DNA of 64,000 nucleotides from Coprobacillus cateniformis (GCF_009767585.1 NZ_WSNW01000001.1:3308041-3372040); one strand, 5' to 3'. Counted from the first letter of the stretch, positions 23,283 through 33,462 are shown. Made by a program: numbers and translations. The notes: generated from the letters alone by a model not told the origin.

Positions 23283-24032
23283 ATGTTTTTTAAGAAAAAA
23301 ATGCAACATGATTATGATTTAGACATGCATAATATTCCTGGTCATATTGCTTTTATTATGGATGGTAATGGCAGATGGGCGAAGAAGCGAAAGATGCCAA
23401 GAACTTATGGGCACCATGAGGGCACAAAAACTATTCGTACTCTAGCTTTAGAAGCAAATCGTTTAGGTGTGAAGGCAATGACTGTTTATGCTTTTTCTAC
23501 AGAAAACTTTAAAAGAGAGGCTAGTGAAGTTGAGTATATTTTTAAATTGCCTAAAGAGTTCTTTAATTTATATCTAAAAGAATTAATGGAAAATAATGTT
23601 CAAATTCGTTATATAGGTCATTTAGAAATGGCTCCCATTGAAACTCAGAATATTATTAAGGAAGCAATCCAAAGAACTTCTGTTAATAGTGGTTTGATCT
23701 TAACTTTTGCTTTTATTTATGGTGGACGTGATGAAATTGTTGAAGCAACTAAAGTGATTTGTGAAAAGTATAAGAATGGTGAGATTTCTTTAGATGATAT
23801 GACTGAGGACTATTTTGAACAGCATTTAATGACAAAAGATTTACCACCAGTTGATTTGATGGTGAGAAGTAGTGGAGAATGTCGTTTGTCTAATTTCTTA
23901 CCTTGGCAATTGGCATATGCAGAATTTATTTTTGATGAAACATTGTGGCCTGATTTTGATGAAGAACATTTACATAGAGCAATAGCTATTTATCAAGGCA
24001 GAGAAAGAAGATTTGGAGGAGTATTAAAATGA
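23283..24032 (+). CDS. uppS: Undecaprenyl diphosphate synthase
   Basis: Cis-prenyltransferase making the C55 carrier for peptidoglycan and other wall polymers. The catalytic Asp27 is in FIMDGNGRWAKKR. The C-terminal substrate motif reads VRSSGECRLSNFLPWQLAYAEF, where the common form is RTSGExRLSNF, so Thr has become Ser. The 249-residue length is normal. It starts the uppS-cdsA-dxr-rseP-polC operon and overlaps cdsA by 4 bp. Confidence 0.97.
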   Translation: MFFKKKMQHDYDLDMHNIPGHIAFIMDGNGRWAKKRKMPRTYGHHEGTKTIRTLALEANRLGVKAMTVYAFSTENFKREASEVEYIFKLPKEFFNLYLKELMENNVQIRYIGHLEMAPIETQNIIKEAIQRTSVNSGLILTFAFIYGGRDEIVEATKVICEKYKNGEISLDDMTEDYFEQHLMTKDLPPVDLMVRSSGECRLSNFLPWQLAYAEFIFDETLWPDFDEEHLHRAIAIYQGRERRFGGVLK

Positions 24033-24817
24033 AAACAAGAATTATTACAGGACTTGTCTTAATTGCAATTATTTTACCTTGTGTTATTATTGGTAATATT
24101 CCTTTTCAAGTTCTTGTAGGAATTGTTGCGGGAGCAGCGGTTTTTGAGATGCTCTCTATTTGTGATCGTCCAAAAGCAAATATTTATTTGTATCCATTAG
24201 TTGGTGTATTTGTATTTTATTCATTATTTTTTATGAATTCTTTGATGATTTCAACTGAAATCATCATGGTATATCTGATTACTTTATTGGCCTGTAGCAT
24301 GTTTGATAATGGTATGAACTTTCATCGTTTATGCTATTATTTTACAGCAGGTGTTTTGATTGCTATGGGGTTACATATGATTTATCAGTTGCGTTTAACA
24401 TATGGTGTTGAATATCTTATCATATTGGCATTGGCAACGTTTGGGACAGATACGGGTGCTTATTTTGCTGGGATGATGTTTGGTAAACATAAACTTAATC
24501 CAAGACTTTCACCTAAGAAGACTATTGAAGGGTCAATTGGCGGTATGTTGTTTGGAACTGTTCTTTCTGTTGCTTATGGTGCATATATTCAAGTGAACAT
24601 ACCTTTGACATTATTGATTGCTGTGTGTTTAATTTTAACAATAACTGGACAGATTGGTGATTTGACTTTTAGCAGTATCAAGAGAACTTTTGAAGTGAAA
24701 GATTATTCACAGTTATTACCAGGCCATGGTGGTGTCCTAGATCGCTTTGATTCCATTTTATTTAATGCAATGGTTTTTGGGCTTTTACTTCATTTTATAG
24801 CAATGGCGGTGATATAG
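24029..24817 (+). CDS. cdsA: Phosphatidate cytidylyltransferase
   Basis: Integral membrane enzyme making CDP-diacylglycerol from phosphatidate and CTP, the branch point of phospholipid synthesis. It has about seven transmembrane helices. The signature SPKKTIEGSIGG and the following G-D-L-x-x-S-x-x-K-R box (GQIGDLTFSSIKRTFEVKD) are present. The 262-residue length is normal. It is translationally coupled to uppS. Confidence 0.96.
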   Translation: MKTRIITGLVLIAIILPCVIIGNIPFQVLVGIVAGAAVFEMLSICDRPKANIYLYPLVGVFVFYSLFFMNSLMISTEIIMVYLITLLACSMFDNGMNFHRLCYYFTAGVLIAMGLHMIYQLRLTYGVEYLIILALATFGTDTGAYFAGMMFGKHKLNPRLSPKKTIEGSIGGMLFGTVLSVAYGAYIQVNIPLTLLIAVCLILTITGQIGDLTFSSIKRTFEVKDYSQLLPGHGGVLDRFDSILFNAMVFGLLLHFIAMAVI

Positions 24818-24818
24818 T

Positions 24819-25970
24819 ATGAAAAAAATAACAGTATTGGGTGTAACTGGTTCAATTGGTCAACAAACAGTTGATGTTGTTGTGCATCATCGTGATGAGT
24901 TTGAAATTGTTGCTATGAGTGCTGGTCGTAATATTGATGCTTTAGAAGAGATTATGAAGCAATTGAATGTTTCCCATATTTGTGTTCAAAATAAAGAGGA
25001 TAAAGAGTATTTAGAGAATAAATACAAAGATTGTCATTTTTATTATGGACAAGATGGCTTAATGACAATTGCAACTTTACCAGAAGTTGAGATTGTTTTG
25101 AATGCCATTGTTGGATTTGCTGGATTACTGCCAACGATGGAAGCTATCAAAGCACATAAAGATATTGCTTTAGCAAATAAAGAAACTTTAGTAGTGGCTG
25201 GTCATTTAATTTGTCCTTTGGTTAAAGAGTATCAAGTTGCATTGTTGCCAGTTGATAGTGAGCATTCAGCTATATTCCAATCCATGAATGGTGAGAATCA
25301 TCAAGATATTTCTAAAATTATTTTGACTGCAAGTGGTGGCAGTTTTAGAGATAGGACTCGTGATGAACTTGCCGATGTGACTGTTGAGCAGGCATTGAAG
25401 CATCCGAATTGGTCTATGGGTGCTAAGATTACTATAGACAGTGCAACATTATTTAATAAAGGCTTGGAAGTTATGGAAGCAAGATGGCTGTTTAATGTTG
25501 ATTATGATGATATAGAAGTTTTAATTCACCCTGAGAGTATTGTTCATTCTATGGTTGAATATCAGGATACATCTGTCATTGCCCAATTAGGAACTCCAGA
25601 TATGCGTTTGCCAATTCAATATGCACTCACATATCCTCGTCGTCAGCCATTAATTAATGGTCAACGTCTTTCTTTAAATGATGTCGGAAGTCTTCATTTT
25701 TACAAGCCTGATTTGAAAAGATTTCATGCTTTGGCATTAGCATATGAAGCAGGACGTCAAGGGGGCTCTATGCCCTGTGTTCTAAATGGCGCTAATGAGC
25801 AGGCTAATTCTTTATTTTTAAATGGTCGTATTCGTTTCTTAGATATTGAAAGATTGGTGGAAGATGCTATGCGAGCTCATGAGTGGGTTGATCATCCAAC
25901 ATTAGAACAATTATTAGAAATAGACCAATGGGCAAGAGATTTTGTTTTGAAAAGAGTAGGAGAAGATTAG
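24819..25970 (+). CDS. dxr: 1-deoxy-D-xylulose 5-phosphate reductoisomerase
   Basis: Second enzyme of the MEP isoprenoid pathway, NADPH-dependent. The N-terminal Rossmann motif is VLGVTGSIGQQT. Metal and substrate residues lie in PVDSEHSAIFQ and the LTASGGSFRD loop. NWSMGAKITIDSATLFNKG is diagnostic. The 383-residue length is normal. dxs and ispA for the same pathway are near the right end of the window. Confidence 0.97.
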   Translation: MKKITVLGVTGSIGQQTVDVVVHHRDEFEIVAMSAGRNIDALEEIMKQLNVSHICVQNKEDKEYLENKYKDCHFYYGQDGLMTIATLPEVEIVLNAIVGFAGLLPTMEAIKAHKDIALANKETLVVAGHLICPLVKEYQVALLPVDSEHSAIFQSMNGENHQDISKIILTASGGSFRDRTRDELADVTVEQALKHPNWSMGAKITIDSATLFNKGLEVMEARWLFNVDYDDIEVLIHPESIVHSMVEYQDTSVIAQLGTPDMRLPIQYALTYPRRQPLINGQRLSLNDVGSLHFYKPDLKRFHALALAYEAGRQGGSMPCVLNGANEQANSLFLNGRIRFLDIERLVEDAMRAHEWVDHPTLEQLLEIDQWARDFVLKRVGED

Positions 25971-27056
25971 ATGCAAAATATTATTAACGTTTTAGTCTTT
26001 TTATTGATTTTAGGATCTATCATTATTATTCATGAATTGGGACACTTTTTAGCTGCCAAATTCTTTGGCGTTTATTGTGGTCAGTTTTCAATTGGTTTTG
26101 GTCCTAAAATTTGGTCAAAAAAAGGAAAAGAAACTGAATATGAGATTCGTGCTTTACCGTTTGGTGGATTTGTAGCTATGGCTGGTGAAGAGAATCAAGA
26201 AGATAATGAAGAGATGCAAGATATTCCAATTGAAAGAACACTGAAGGGAATTAAGGCTTATCAAAAAGTCATTATATTCTTAGCAGGTGTATTTATGAAT
26301 TTCATATTGGCTATTGTTGTGCTTTTGTCTGTGAATGTTTTTGCTGGACAGTTACCTGTGAATGTTGCTCAAGTAGGAACAATAAGTCAAGGATCTGCTG
26401 CTGAAAAATCTGGTTTGCAAGTTGGAGATATCATTCAACAAGTGGATATTGTAGAAACAGGGCAAACGATTCTGATTTCAAATTATGAAGATATATATTT
26501 TACTCAAGAAAACTTAAAAACAACGGCTAATGAAATTACTATGAATGTGACTGTGCAAAGGCAAAATGAAAAGAAAGTTTTGACAATGAAAGTACAATGT
26601 GACCAAACAGATGCGCGATATCGCTTAGGAATTACACAAGCAACTCGTCCAATGAATTTTGTAGAAGCAGTTCAACATACATTTATTTCATTTGGTGAGA
26701 TGAGTGTTGCTATATTTGTAGCAGTTGGACAATTAATCACAAAGTTTACTGATACAGTCACACAGCTTTCTGGGCCAGCAGGTATTTATCAAATTACTGC
26801 ACAGGTCACAGAATCTGGACAAGTGACTTATATTCTAAATTTATTAGCAATGTTATCAATTAATGTTGGGATTTTTAATTTATTGCCAATCCCGGGATTA
26901 GATGGTTGTCAAGTTATCTTTGCTATAGTTGAAAAGATGATAGGTCGAGAACTTCCACAAAAATTAAAACTGACTTTACAGATGATTGGGTTAGGGTTAG
27001 TTATGTTGTTGATGGTATTTGTAACATATCAAGATATAATGAGAATATTTGGATAA
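25971..27056 (+). CDS. rseP: RseP/RasP-type site-2 intramembrane protease
   Basis: M50 zinc protease in the membrane that clears signal-peptide remnants and cleaves anti-sigma factors. The zinc motif HELGH is near residue 22. A single PDZ domain follows (about 125-185, GSAAEKSGLQVGDIIQQVD). The third catalytic element is LLPIPGLDG. The 361-residue length is smaller than Bacillus RasP because of the single PDZ. It lies one base after dxr; proS, which separates rasP and polC in Bacillus, is absent. Confidence 0.94.
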   Translation: MQNIINVLVFLLILGSIIIIHELGHFLAAKFFGVYCGQFSIGFGPKIWSKKGKETEYEIRALPFGGFVAMAGEENQEDNEEMQDIPIERTLKGIKAYQKVIIFLAGVFMNFILAIVVLLSVNVFAGQLPVNVAQVGTISQGSAAEKSGLQVGDIIQQVDIVETGQTILISNYEDIYFTQENLKTTANEITMNVTVQRQNEKKVLTMKVQCDQTDARYRLGITQATRPMNFVEAVQHTFISFGEMSVAIFVAVGQLITKFTDTVTQLSGPAGIYQITAQVTESGQVTYILNLLAMLSINVGIFNLLPIPGLDGCQVIFAIVEKMIGRELPQKLKLTLQMIGLGLVMLLMVFVTYQDIMRIFG

Positions 27057-27076
27057 GGGATACTATATCCCTTTTC
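27055..27076 (+). terminator. Hairpin between rseP and polC
   Basis: AAGGGATA (27055-27062) pairs with TATCCCTT (27066-27073) around CTA, followed by only a short T run. It is likely an attenuator, since polC follows 26 bp later without a clear promoter. Confidence 0.5.
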
Positions 27077-27098
27077 ATATTGAAAAGGAGGAATCAAA

Positions 27099-30000
27099 AT
27101 GAATAAAATGTTAATTTTGTTGGAGCAACTTCATCTGGAAAATGATGTTCGACAGTTAAAGAATGCTAATATAGATAGAGTTGTTGTTAATGCTGATAAT
27201 TCATATGTTTTTTATGTATCTGCTTCACATATTGTTCCATTAGAGGAAATAAGAAAATTATTTTCTGCTAAGAATGAATTTCCTTATCCAAGTGATTTTG
27301 TTTTTGATTGGATGTCATCATATACTGCAGAAGATGTTCAGGATTATGCGATGTTTATTTTGAATGGTTTAAAAGGACGTTTTCCTCAAATAGATTTTAT
27401 TAATGAAGGTTCGTTATCTTTTGAAGAAAATACATTAAAAATAGAAGTTTTAAATGACATTCAATTGAATCAAATGCAACAGCTTTATAAGATATTTGAT
27501 AAGTATTTTAATAAATTTGGAATTCAAATTGGATTTGATGCTTATATTGATCAAAACAATGAAACATATCAATCAATTCAAGAAGAAATGAATGCATTAA
27601 ATGAAGTGAAAGTTGATCAAAAAACCTTTGATCAAGTTGATGAGGTAGTTATAGATAGAAAACCAAAGTTCCAAAGTTATAAAAAAGAATATTTTTCATT
27701 AACAATCGATGAGATAGATGAAAATGTAAAAGAAGTACAAATTCAGGGTTATGTATTTAATGAAGATTCTAAAAAGGTTAAAACTGGTAAAACAATTCAA
27801 TCCTTATATGTGACAGATTATACAAACAGTATAGTCGTTAAACGTTTTGAAAATAAAGGTGGCAATAGCCTTGAAGAAATGAACAAAGTGAAAAAGGGTG
27901 GTGTTTGGGTTCGGATTAAAGGGAATGTTGAGTATGATACATATGCTAAAGATACTGTCATTATTGCTAGAGAAGTAGAAGTGATTCCATCACCTAAAGT
28001 TCGTCAAGATGATGCAACAAAAAAGCGCGTTGAATTGCATACACACTCTAAAATGTCAGCAATGGATGGTATTGGGAGTATTACTGACTATATCAATCGA
28101 GCAGCATATTGGGGTCATCAAGCTATTGCAATTACTGATCATGGAAATGTACAGTCTTTTCCAGAAGCGCAAATGGCAAGTATAAAAAATAAAATAAAAA
28201 TGATTTATGGTGTCGAGATGTATATGATAGACCCAGAATTTACTGTTGTTTTCAATGAAAAAGATATTTCACTCAAAGATTTGACTTTCATATCATTTGA
28301 CCTTGAAACAACTGGGTTATCTGTTATGGATGACGATATTACAGAATTTGGAGCTGTCAAGATTAAAAATGGTCAGGAAATTGGTCGTTTGCAAAGTTTA
28401 ATTAAACCAAATAAACGTATATCACAAAAGATTACTAATTTAACTCATATTACGAATGAAGATGTCAAGGATGCACCAACTATTCAGGAGTATATTCCAA
28501 AAATTTTAGAGTTTTTTGGAGATGATGTTATTGTTGCGCATAATGCGACATTTGATGTTGGCTTTTTAAATGAAATCCTTCAAAGACATGGTTATGAGAA
28601 ATTAAAAAATCCTGCAATTGACTCATTAGCTTTAGCATGGAAATTATTGCCTCAACTCAAGGGATTCCGTTTAGGAAATGTTGCGAGATATTATCGTATT
28701 GCTTATGATGGCGATGATGCTCATAGAGCTGATTATGATGCTGAAGTCTTGGCAGGTGTGTTTAATATGATGCTTCATGATATGATGCAAAATCAGCAGT
28801 ATTCACTTTTAGATATGAATGCAATGCCATGTGAAAGTGCATATAAAATTGTCCGTCCTAAACATATGTGTGTTCTTGCAAAAGATAAAACAGGTTTAAA
28901 AAACATGTTTAAATTGGTTTCAGAAGCCAATACAACATATTATCAAAAAACTTCACGTATTCCACGTGAACGACTTGAATTTTATCGTGAAGGCTTATTG
29001 TTTGGAAGTGGTTGTTATAACTCTGAAATCTTTGATTTAGCAATGACACGAAGTATTGAAGAACTCAAAAAAGCTATGGCTTTTTATGATTATATAGAGA
29101 TTCTTCCTTTGGATATCTGTGATTATTTTGTGGAACGTGGAAGAGTTGATACAAAAGAGGATTTACAACGTATTTTGCGACGTATTGTTGATACTGCAAA
29201 AGAGATGGGAAAAATGATTGTTGCGACAGGTGATGTCCATTATCTTGATCAAAAAGATAAAATTTTTAGAGATGTTTTTACATGTAATCCTAAAATTGGA
29301 TTAGGTGGTACACTTCACCCTTTAACTGATCGTAATAATCCTAGTGCCTGGACACCAGATGAGTATTTAAGAACAACTCAGGAAATGATGGATAGTTTGC
29401 CATATCTTACTGATGATGAAAAATATGAATATGTTGTCGAAAATACAAATAAAATTGCTGATATGATTGACGGAAGTTTTCATGTTGTACATGATAAACT
29501 TTTTACCCCACATATTGATAATGCTGATGAGAACTTAAGAAAATTATGTTTTGATAATGCTCATAAACAATATGGAGAAGTTTTGCCAGATATTGTTGAA
29601 AAGCGTTTAACAAAAGAGTTGGACAACATTATTAAACATGGTTTTGGAGTTATTTATTATATCGCTCATAAGTTAGTTAAAAAGTCAAATGAAGCAGGGT
29701 ACCTGGTAGGAAGTCGAGGTTCTGTAGGTTCTTCGTTTGTTGCTACGATGGCTGAAATTTCAGAAGTTAATCCTTTGCCTCCGCATTACTATTGTCCAAA
29801 TTGCCAATATAATGAGTTTTTGCCAGATGGCTTTATAGCTAATGGATTTGATCTTCCTAATAAAGTCTGTCCAAAATGTGGCAAACCACTCAAAGGTGAT
29901 GGCCATAATATCCCATTTGAAACTTTCTTGGGGTTTAATGCTGATAAGGTACCTGATATTGACTTAAACTTTTCAGGTGATTATCAGCCAACTGCTCATG

Positions 30001-31415
30001 CCTATACAAAAGAAATTTTTGGAGAAAGCCATGTTTATCGTGCTGGAACAATTTCAACAGTAGCTGAAAAAACTGCTTATGGATATGCTAGAGGTTATGC
30101 AGAATTGATGGGGAGAGAGAATTCAATTCGTACAGCTGAATTAGAAAGAATTGCAAAAGGATGTACTGGTGTTAAGCGTACAACTGGACAGCACCCAGGG
30201 GGGATTATTGTTATTCCTGAAAATATGGATGTCTATGATTTTACTCCATATCAATATCCAGCTGATGATTTAAGTGCTGAATGGAAGACAACTCACTTTG
30301 ATTTCCATGCCATTCATGACAATGTTTTGAAATTTGATATTTTGGGTCACGTTGATCCAACAGTTATTAGAATGCTACAAGATTTAACTGGCATTGATCC
30401 AAAGGATATTCCAACAAATGATCCAGAAGTTATGAGTTTGTTCAACTCAACAGAAGCGTTAAAGATTGATTTAGGATATTTGAATTGTAAAACAGGTGCT
30501 TTAGGTTTGCCAGAGTTTGGTACAAAGTTTGTTCGAGGCATGCTTGAACAGACACATCCAACATCATTCAGTGATCTTGTTATTCTTTCTGGTTTGTCTC
30601 ATGGAACAGATGTTTATCTGGGAAATGCAGAAACATTGATTTCATCTGGAACATGCACCCTTAAAGAGGTCATTGGATGTCGTGATGATATTATGGTTTA
30701 TTTGATTGAAAAAGGCTTGCCAAATAAAGATGCATTTGACATTATGGAATGCGTACGTAAAGGAAAATCGCCTGTTGTTTTCCCAGAAAAGAAATATGAA
30801 GAATTAATGCGTGAAAATGATGTACCAACTTGGTATATTGAATCATGTAAGAAAATCAAGTACATGTTCCCAAAAGCCCATGCAGCTGCTTATGTTTTAA
30901 GTGCGGTTCGCGTGGCGTGGTGGAAACTTTATTACCCACGTGAGTACTATGCTGTTTACTTTACGACACGTTGTGATGCTTATGATATTGAAACGCTATT
31001 ACAGGGGAAAGATGTTATTTATGCAAAATATCAACAAATTTTAAATGATAAACAAAATGGAGTGAAAATTTCTAACAAAGAAGAAGCTTTGATTTCTGTG
31101 TTTGAAATCGCATTAGAAATGTATGAACGAGATATTCACTTTAATAATATATCTTTAGAAAAATCAGATTCTCGTAATTTTATTCTTGATCCTGATGATG
31201 AACATGGTTTGCTTCCGCCATTTACATCAATTGATGGTTTGGGGGCAGCCGTAGGCGATAGTGTAGTTGAAGCACGTAAAGTGAATTCATTTTTATCAAA
31301 AGAAGATGTTACAAAGCGTACGAAACTGACGAATACACAAATCGATTTCTTGACGAAAATTGGCGTATTTGAAGATATGTCAGATGAGAATCAGCTATCA
31401 TTGTTTGATTTATAG
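27099..31415 (+). CDS. polC: DNA polymerase III alpha subunit, PolC type
   Basis: Replicative polymerase of low-G+C Gram-positives, 1438 residues. It has an N-terminal domain and OB fold, then the PHP domain (ELHTHSKMSAMDG, about 312) split by a DnaQ-like 3'-5' exonuclease (FDLETTGL, about 400; HNATFDVGFL). The polymerase core has a four-Cys zinc knuckle (CPNC...CPKC) and catalytic Asps in VPDIDLNFSGDYQ (about 952), then RTTGQHPGGIIVIP and a helix-hairpin-helix segment. The start has AAAGGAGG. The carriage of PolC is itself evidence that the host is a Firmicute or close relative. Confidence 0.98.
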   Translation: MNKMLILLEQLHLENDVRQLKNANIDRVVVNADNSYVFYVSASHIVPLEEIRKLFSAKNEFPYPSDFVFDWMSSYTAEDVQDYAMFILNGLKGRFPQIDFINEGSLSFEENTLKIEVLNDIQLNQMQQLYKIFDKYFNKFGIQIGFDAYIDQNNETYQSIQEEMNALNEVKVDQKTFDQVDEVVIDRKPKFQSYKKEYFSLTIDEIDENVKEVQIQGYVFNEDSKKVKTGKTIQSLYVTDYTNSIVVKRFENKGGNSLEEMNKVKKGGVWVRIKGNVEYDTYAKDTVIIAREVEVIPSPKVRQDDATKKRVELHTHSKMSAMDGIGSITDYINRAAYWGHQAIAITDHGNVQSFPEAQMASIKNKIKMIYGVEMYMIDPEFTVVFNEKDISLKDLTFISFDLETTGLSVMDDDITEFGAVKIKNGQEIGRLQSLIKPNKRISQKITNLTHITNEDVKDAPTIQEYIPKILEFFGDDVIVAHNATFDVGFLNEILQRHGYEKLKNPAIDSLALAWKLLPQLKGFRLGNVARYYRIAYDGDDAHRADYDAEVLAGVFNMMLHDMMQNQQYSLLDMNAMPCESAYKIVRPKHMCVLAKDKTGLKNMFKLVSEANTTYYQKTSRIPRERLEFYREGLLFGSGCYNSEIFDLAMTRSIEELKKAMAFYDYIEILPLDICDYFVERGRVDTKEDLQRILRRIVDTAKEMGKMIVATGDVHYLDQKDKIFRDVFTCNPKIGLGGTLHPLTDRNNPSAWTPDEYLRTTQEMMDSLPYLTDDEKYEYVVENTNKIADMIDGSFHVVHDKLFTPHIDNADENLRKLCFDNAHKQYGEVLPDIVEKRLTKELDNIIKHGFGVIYYIAHKLVKKSNEAGYLVGSRGSVGSSFVATMAEISEVNPLPPHYYCPNCQYNEFLPDGFIANGFDLPNKVCPKCGKPLKGDGHNIPFETFLGFNADKVPDIDLNFSGDYQPTAHAYTKEIFGESHVYRAGTISTVAEKTAYGYARGYAELMGRENSIRTAELERIAKGCTGVKRTTGQHPGGIIVIPENMDVYDFTPYQYPADDLSAEWKTTHFDFHAIHDNVLKFDILGHVDPTVIRMLQDLTGIDPKDIPTNDPEVMSLFNSTEALKIDLGYLNCKTGALGLPEFGTKFVRGMLEQTHPTSFSDLVILSGLSHGTDVYLGNAETLISSGTCTLKEVIGCRDDIMVYLIEKGLPNKDAFDIMECVRKGKSPVVFPEKKYEELMRENDVPTWYIESCKKIKYMFPKAHAAAYVLSAVRVAWWKLYYPREYYAVYFTTRCDAYDIETLLQGKDVIYAKYQQILNDKQNGVKISNKEEALISVFEIALEMYERDIHFNNISLEKSDSRNFILDPDDEHGLLPPFTSIDGLGAAVGDSVVEARKVNSFLSKEDVTKRTKLTNTQIDFLTKIGVFEDMSDENQLSLFDL

Positions 31416-31434
31416 AAAAAATATGATGAAAGCA

Positions 31435-31463
31435 TTGTTTTTTTGATTCATCTGTGCTATATT
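31435..31463 (+). promoter_or_regulatory. Sigma-A promoter of rimP-nusA-infB operon
   Basis: TTGTTT (31435-31440) and TATATT (31458-31463) are 17 bp apart, just after polC. Confidence 0.5.
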
Positions 31464-31483
31464 ATATCTGTAATAAGTGATTT

Positions 31484-31505
31484 ACGAGAGGGGTAACCCT
31501 CTCGT
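31484..31505 (+). promoter_or_regulatory. Strong leader hairpin before rimP
   Basis: A perfect 9-bp stem ACGAGAGGG (31484-31492) pairs with CCCTCTCGT (31497-31505) capped by a GTAA (GNRA) tetraloop. There is no proper T run after it. A stable cap-like structure at the 5' end of the nusA operon could stabilise the mRNA or bind a ribosomal or Nus protein. Confidence 0.5.
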
Positions 31506-31529
31506 TTATATTTGTAAACGGAGGGTTAT

Positions 31530-31991
31530 ATGTTAGAGAAAATCACAAGTTTAATTCAACCGATTTTAGATAATCATGATGTTTATCTTGATGATATTGA
31601 ATATGTCAGCGAAAAAAACGAGTGGTATTTGAGGATCTTTATTGAAAAAAATGATGGACACTTAGATATGGATACTTGTGTTGCTGTTAGTGAAGATATT
31701 AGTTTGAAGTTGGATGAAGAAGATATCATTACAAATGAATACTATTTAGAGGTTTCTTCGCCTGGTGCTGAAAAACCATTAAAAACGTTAGAAAAAGTTC
31801 AACAATCTATTGGAGAATATGTTTATATTCAATTTAAAAAACCAACACTTGGAATGGATGAAGTCTATGGAACTCTTTTCAATGTTGATGGTGAAATGAT
31901 TGAACTTCAATATATGGTTAAGAACATTAAAAAGAAATGTGATATTAAATATGATGATATTGCTTTCATCAGATTAGCTGTTAAGTTTTAA
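31530..31991 (+). CDS. rimP: Ribosome maturation factor RimP
   Basis: Assists early 30S assembly. A 153-residue two-domain protein with DDIEYVSEKNEWYLRIFIEK, DTCVAVSEDISLKLDEED and the conserved EVSSPGAEKPL. GGAGGG precedes ATG 31530. It heads the rimP-nusA-ylxR-ylxQ-infB-rbfA operon as in most bacteria. Confidence 0.96.
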   Translation: MLEKITSLIQPILDNHDVYLDDIEYVSEKNEWYLRIFIEKNDGHLDMDTCVAVSEDISLKLDEEDIITNEYYLEVSSPGAEKPLKTLEKVQQSIGEYVYIQFKKPTLGMDEVYGTLFNVDGEMIELQYMVKNIKKKCDIKYDDIAFIRLAVKF

Positions 31992-32005
31992 GGAGGAAAA
32001 TAAAA

Positions 32006-33451
32006 ATGGCTAGCAAGAAGTTTATTCAAGCTTTAGAATTATTAGAAAGTGAAAAAGGAATTGAAAAAGAAGTTGTATTAGAGGCATTAAAAGAAGCTTT
32101 AGAAAAGTCTTATAAGAAAAATTATGGTGGACCTGAATCTATTATTCGTGTTGATATTAATGAAAATAATGGAAAAATTCGTTTATATGAAATTAAACAT
32201 GTTGTTGATGATGTCAATGATGAAGATTTTGAATTATCTTTAGAAGAAGCTCAAATGATTAATCCTAAGTACCAAATAGGTGATGATGTTGTTAATGAGA
32301 TTGATCCAGAAGTTTTTGGTCGCTTAGCAGCAGTTCAAACAAAACAGTTATTAAAACAAAAGATTAGAGAAGCTGAAAAAGAAACACTTTACAATGAATT
32401 TGTTGATAAAAAAGATGATATTATTACAGGTATTGTAGATCGTGTTGAAGAACGATTTGCGATTATCAATATTGGCAGAACTGGAGCTTTGCTGCCATCT
32501 AATCAACAAATTCCTGGTGAAACAATCTACGAAGGACAACACTTAAAAGTCTATGTCAGTGATGTTGAAAGAAATACAAAAGGAACACATATTGGTGTTT
32601 CTAGAACTGAGCCTGGTTTAGTCAAAAGATTGTTTGAAATGGAAGTTCCAGAAATTTATGATGGGACTGTAGAAATTAAGTCTGTTTCTCGTGAAGCTGG
32701 AGATAGAAGTAAAATTGCTGTCTATACAACTAATGAAAATGTTGATCCGATTGGTTCTTGTGTTGGTCCCAAAGGGAGCCGTGTGCGCAATGTTGTTAAT
32801 GAACTCAATGGTGAAATGATTGACATTGTTGAATGGAATGAAAATCCAGTTATCTTTATATCTCATGCTTTATCACCATCTGAAGTTGTAAATGTTGATA
32901 TTAATGAGAATGACCATAGTGCACTTGTTATTGTCCCTGATAATCAATTGTCATTAGCAATTGGTAAGAAAGGACAAAATGCGAGATTGGCTGTAAGACT
33001 GACTGGTTGGAAAATTGATATTAAATCAGTAAGTGAAGCTGCTAGAGAAGGTATTATTTATGGTCAGGATGCTGAATTTGAAAAAACATTTGTAGAAGAA
33101 ATGACAAAAGATGAACCTGTTATTGAAGATGTCATGATTGAAGAAAGTTTTGAAGAGTTAGAAGATATAATCGAAGAACCAATCACTGAAAATATCATTG
33201 TTGAAGAACCAGTCGTTCAACCAATTGTTGAAGAAGTCAAGGCAGATGTGGAAGTAACTGAGCCTGAAATACTTTTAGATGATGAAGTTGAAAATGATAT
33301 GGAGACAAAAGTGATTGAAGAGGAGATATTTACTGATTATAGTGATCAAGATTATGATGACGAGGATTATGATGATTATGAAGATTATGATCCTAAATAT
33401 GATGAAGATATTGATTATGATGAATTTGACAAATATTATGATGAAAAATAG
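32006..33451 (+). CDS. nusA: Transcription factor NusA with long acidic tail
   Basis: RNA-polymerase-binding elongation, pausing and termination factor. It has an N-terminal polymerase-binding domain, an S1 domain (IITGIVDRVEERFAIINIGR, about 133-200), then KH1 and KH2 (PIGSCVGPKGSRVRNVVNEL; LAIGKKGQNARLAVRLTGW). The Bacillus-type core ends near residue 350-370. About 110 further residues form a Glu/Val/Ile then Asp/Tyr/Glu-rich low-complexity tail (DYDDYEDYDP), so the protein is 481 residues. The tail is coded by near-repeats of GATTATGATGA-like units. Confidence 0.96.
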   Translation: MASKKFIQALELLESEKGIEKEVVLEALKEALEKSYKKNYGGPESIIRVDINENNGKIRLYEIKHVVDDVNDEDFELSLEEAQMINPKYQIGDDVVNEIDPEVFGRLAAVQTKQLLKQKIREAEKETLYNEFVDKKDDIITGIVDRVEERFAIINIGRTGALLPSNQQIPGETIYEGQHLKVYVSDVERNTKGTHIGVSRTEPGLVKRLFEMEVPEIYDGTVEIKSVSREAGDRSKIAVYTTNENVDPIGSCVGPKGSRVRNVVNELNGEMIDIVEWNENPVIFISHALSPSEVVNVDINENDHSALVIVPDNQLSLAIGKKGQNARLAVRLTGWKIDIKSVSEAAREGIIYGQDAEFEKTFVEEMTKDEPVIEDVMIEESFEELEDIIEEPITENIIVEEPVVQPIVEEVKADVEVTEPEILLDDEVENDMETKVIEEEIFTDYSDQDYDDEDYDDYEDYDPKYDEDIDYDEFDKYYDEK

Positions 33452-33462
33452 AGGTGAAACTT

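Noticed and set aside
31416..31454. Terminator after polC
   Set aside because: GATGAA and TTCATC can pair, but the loop is long and the T run lies inside it.
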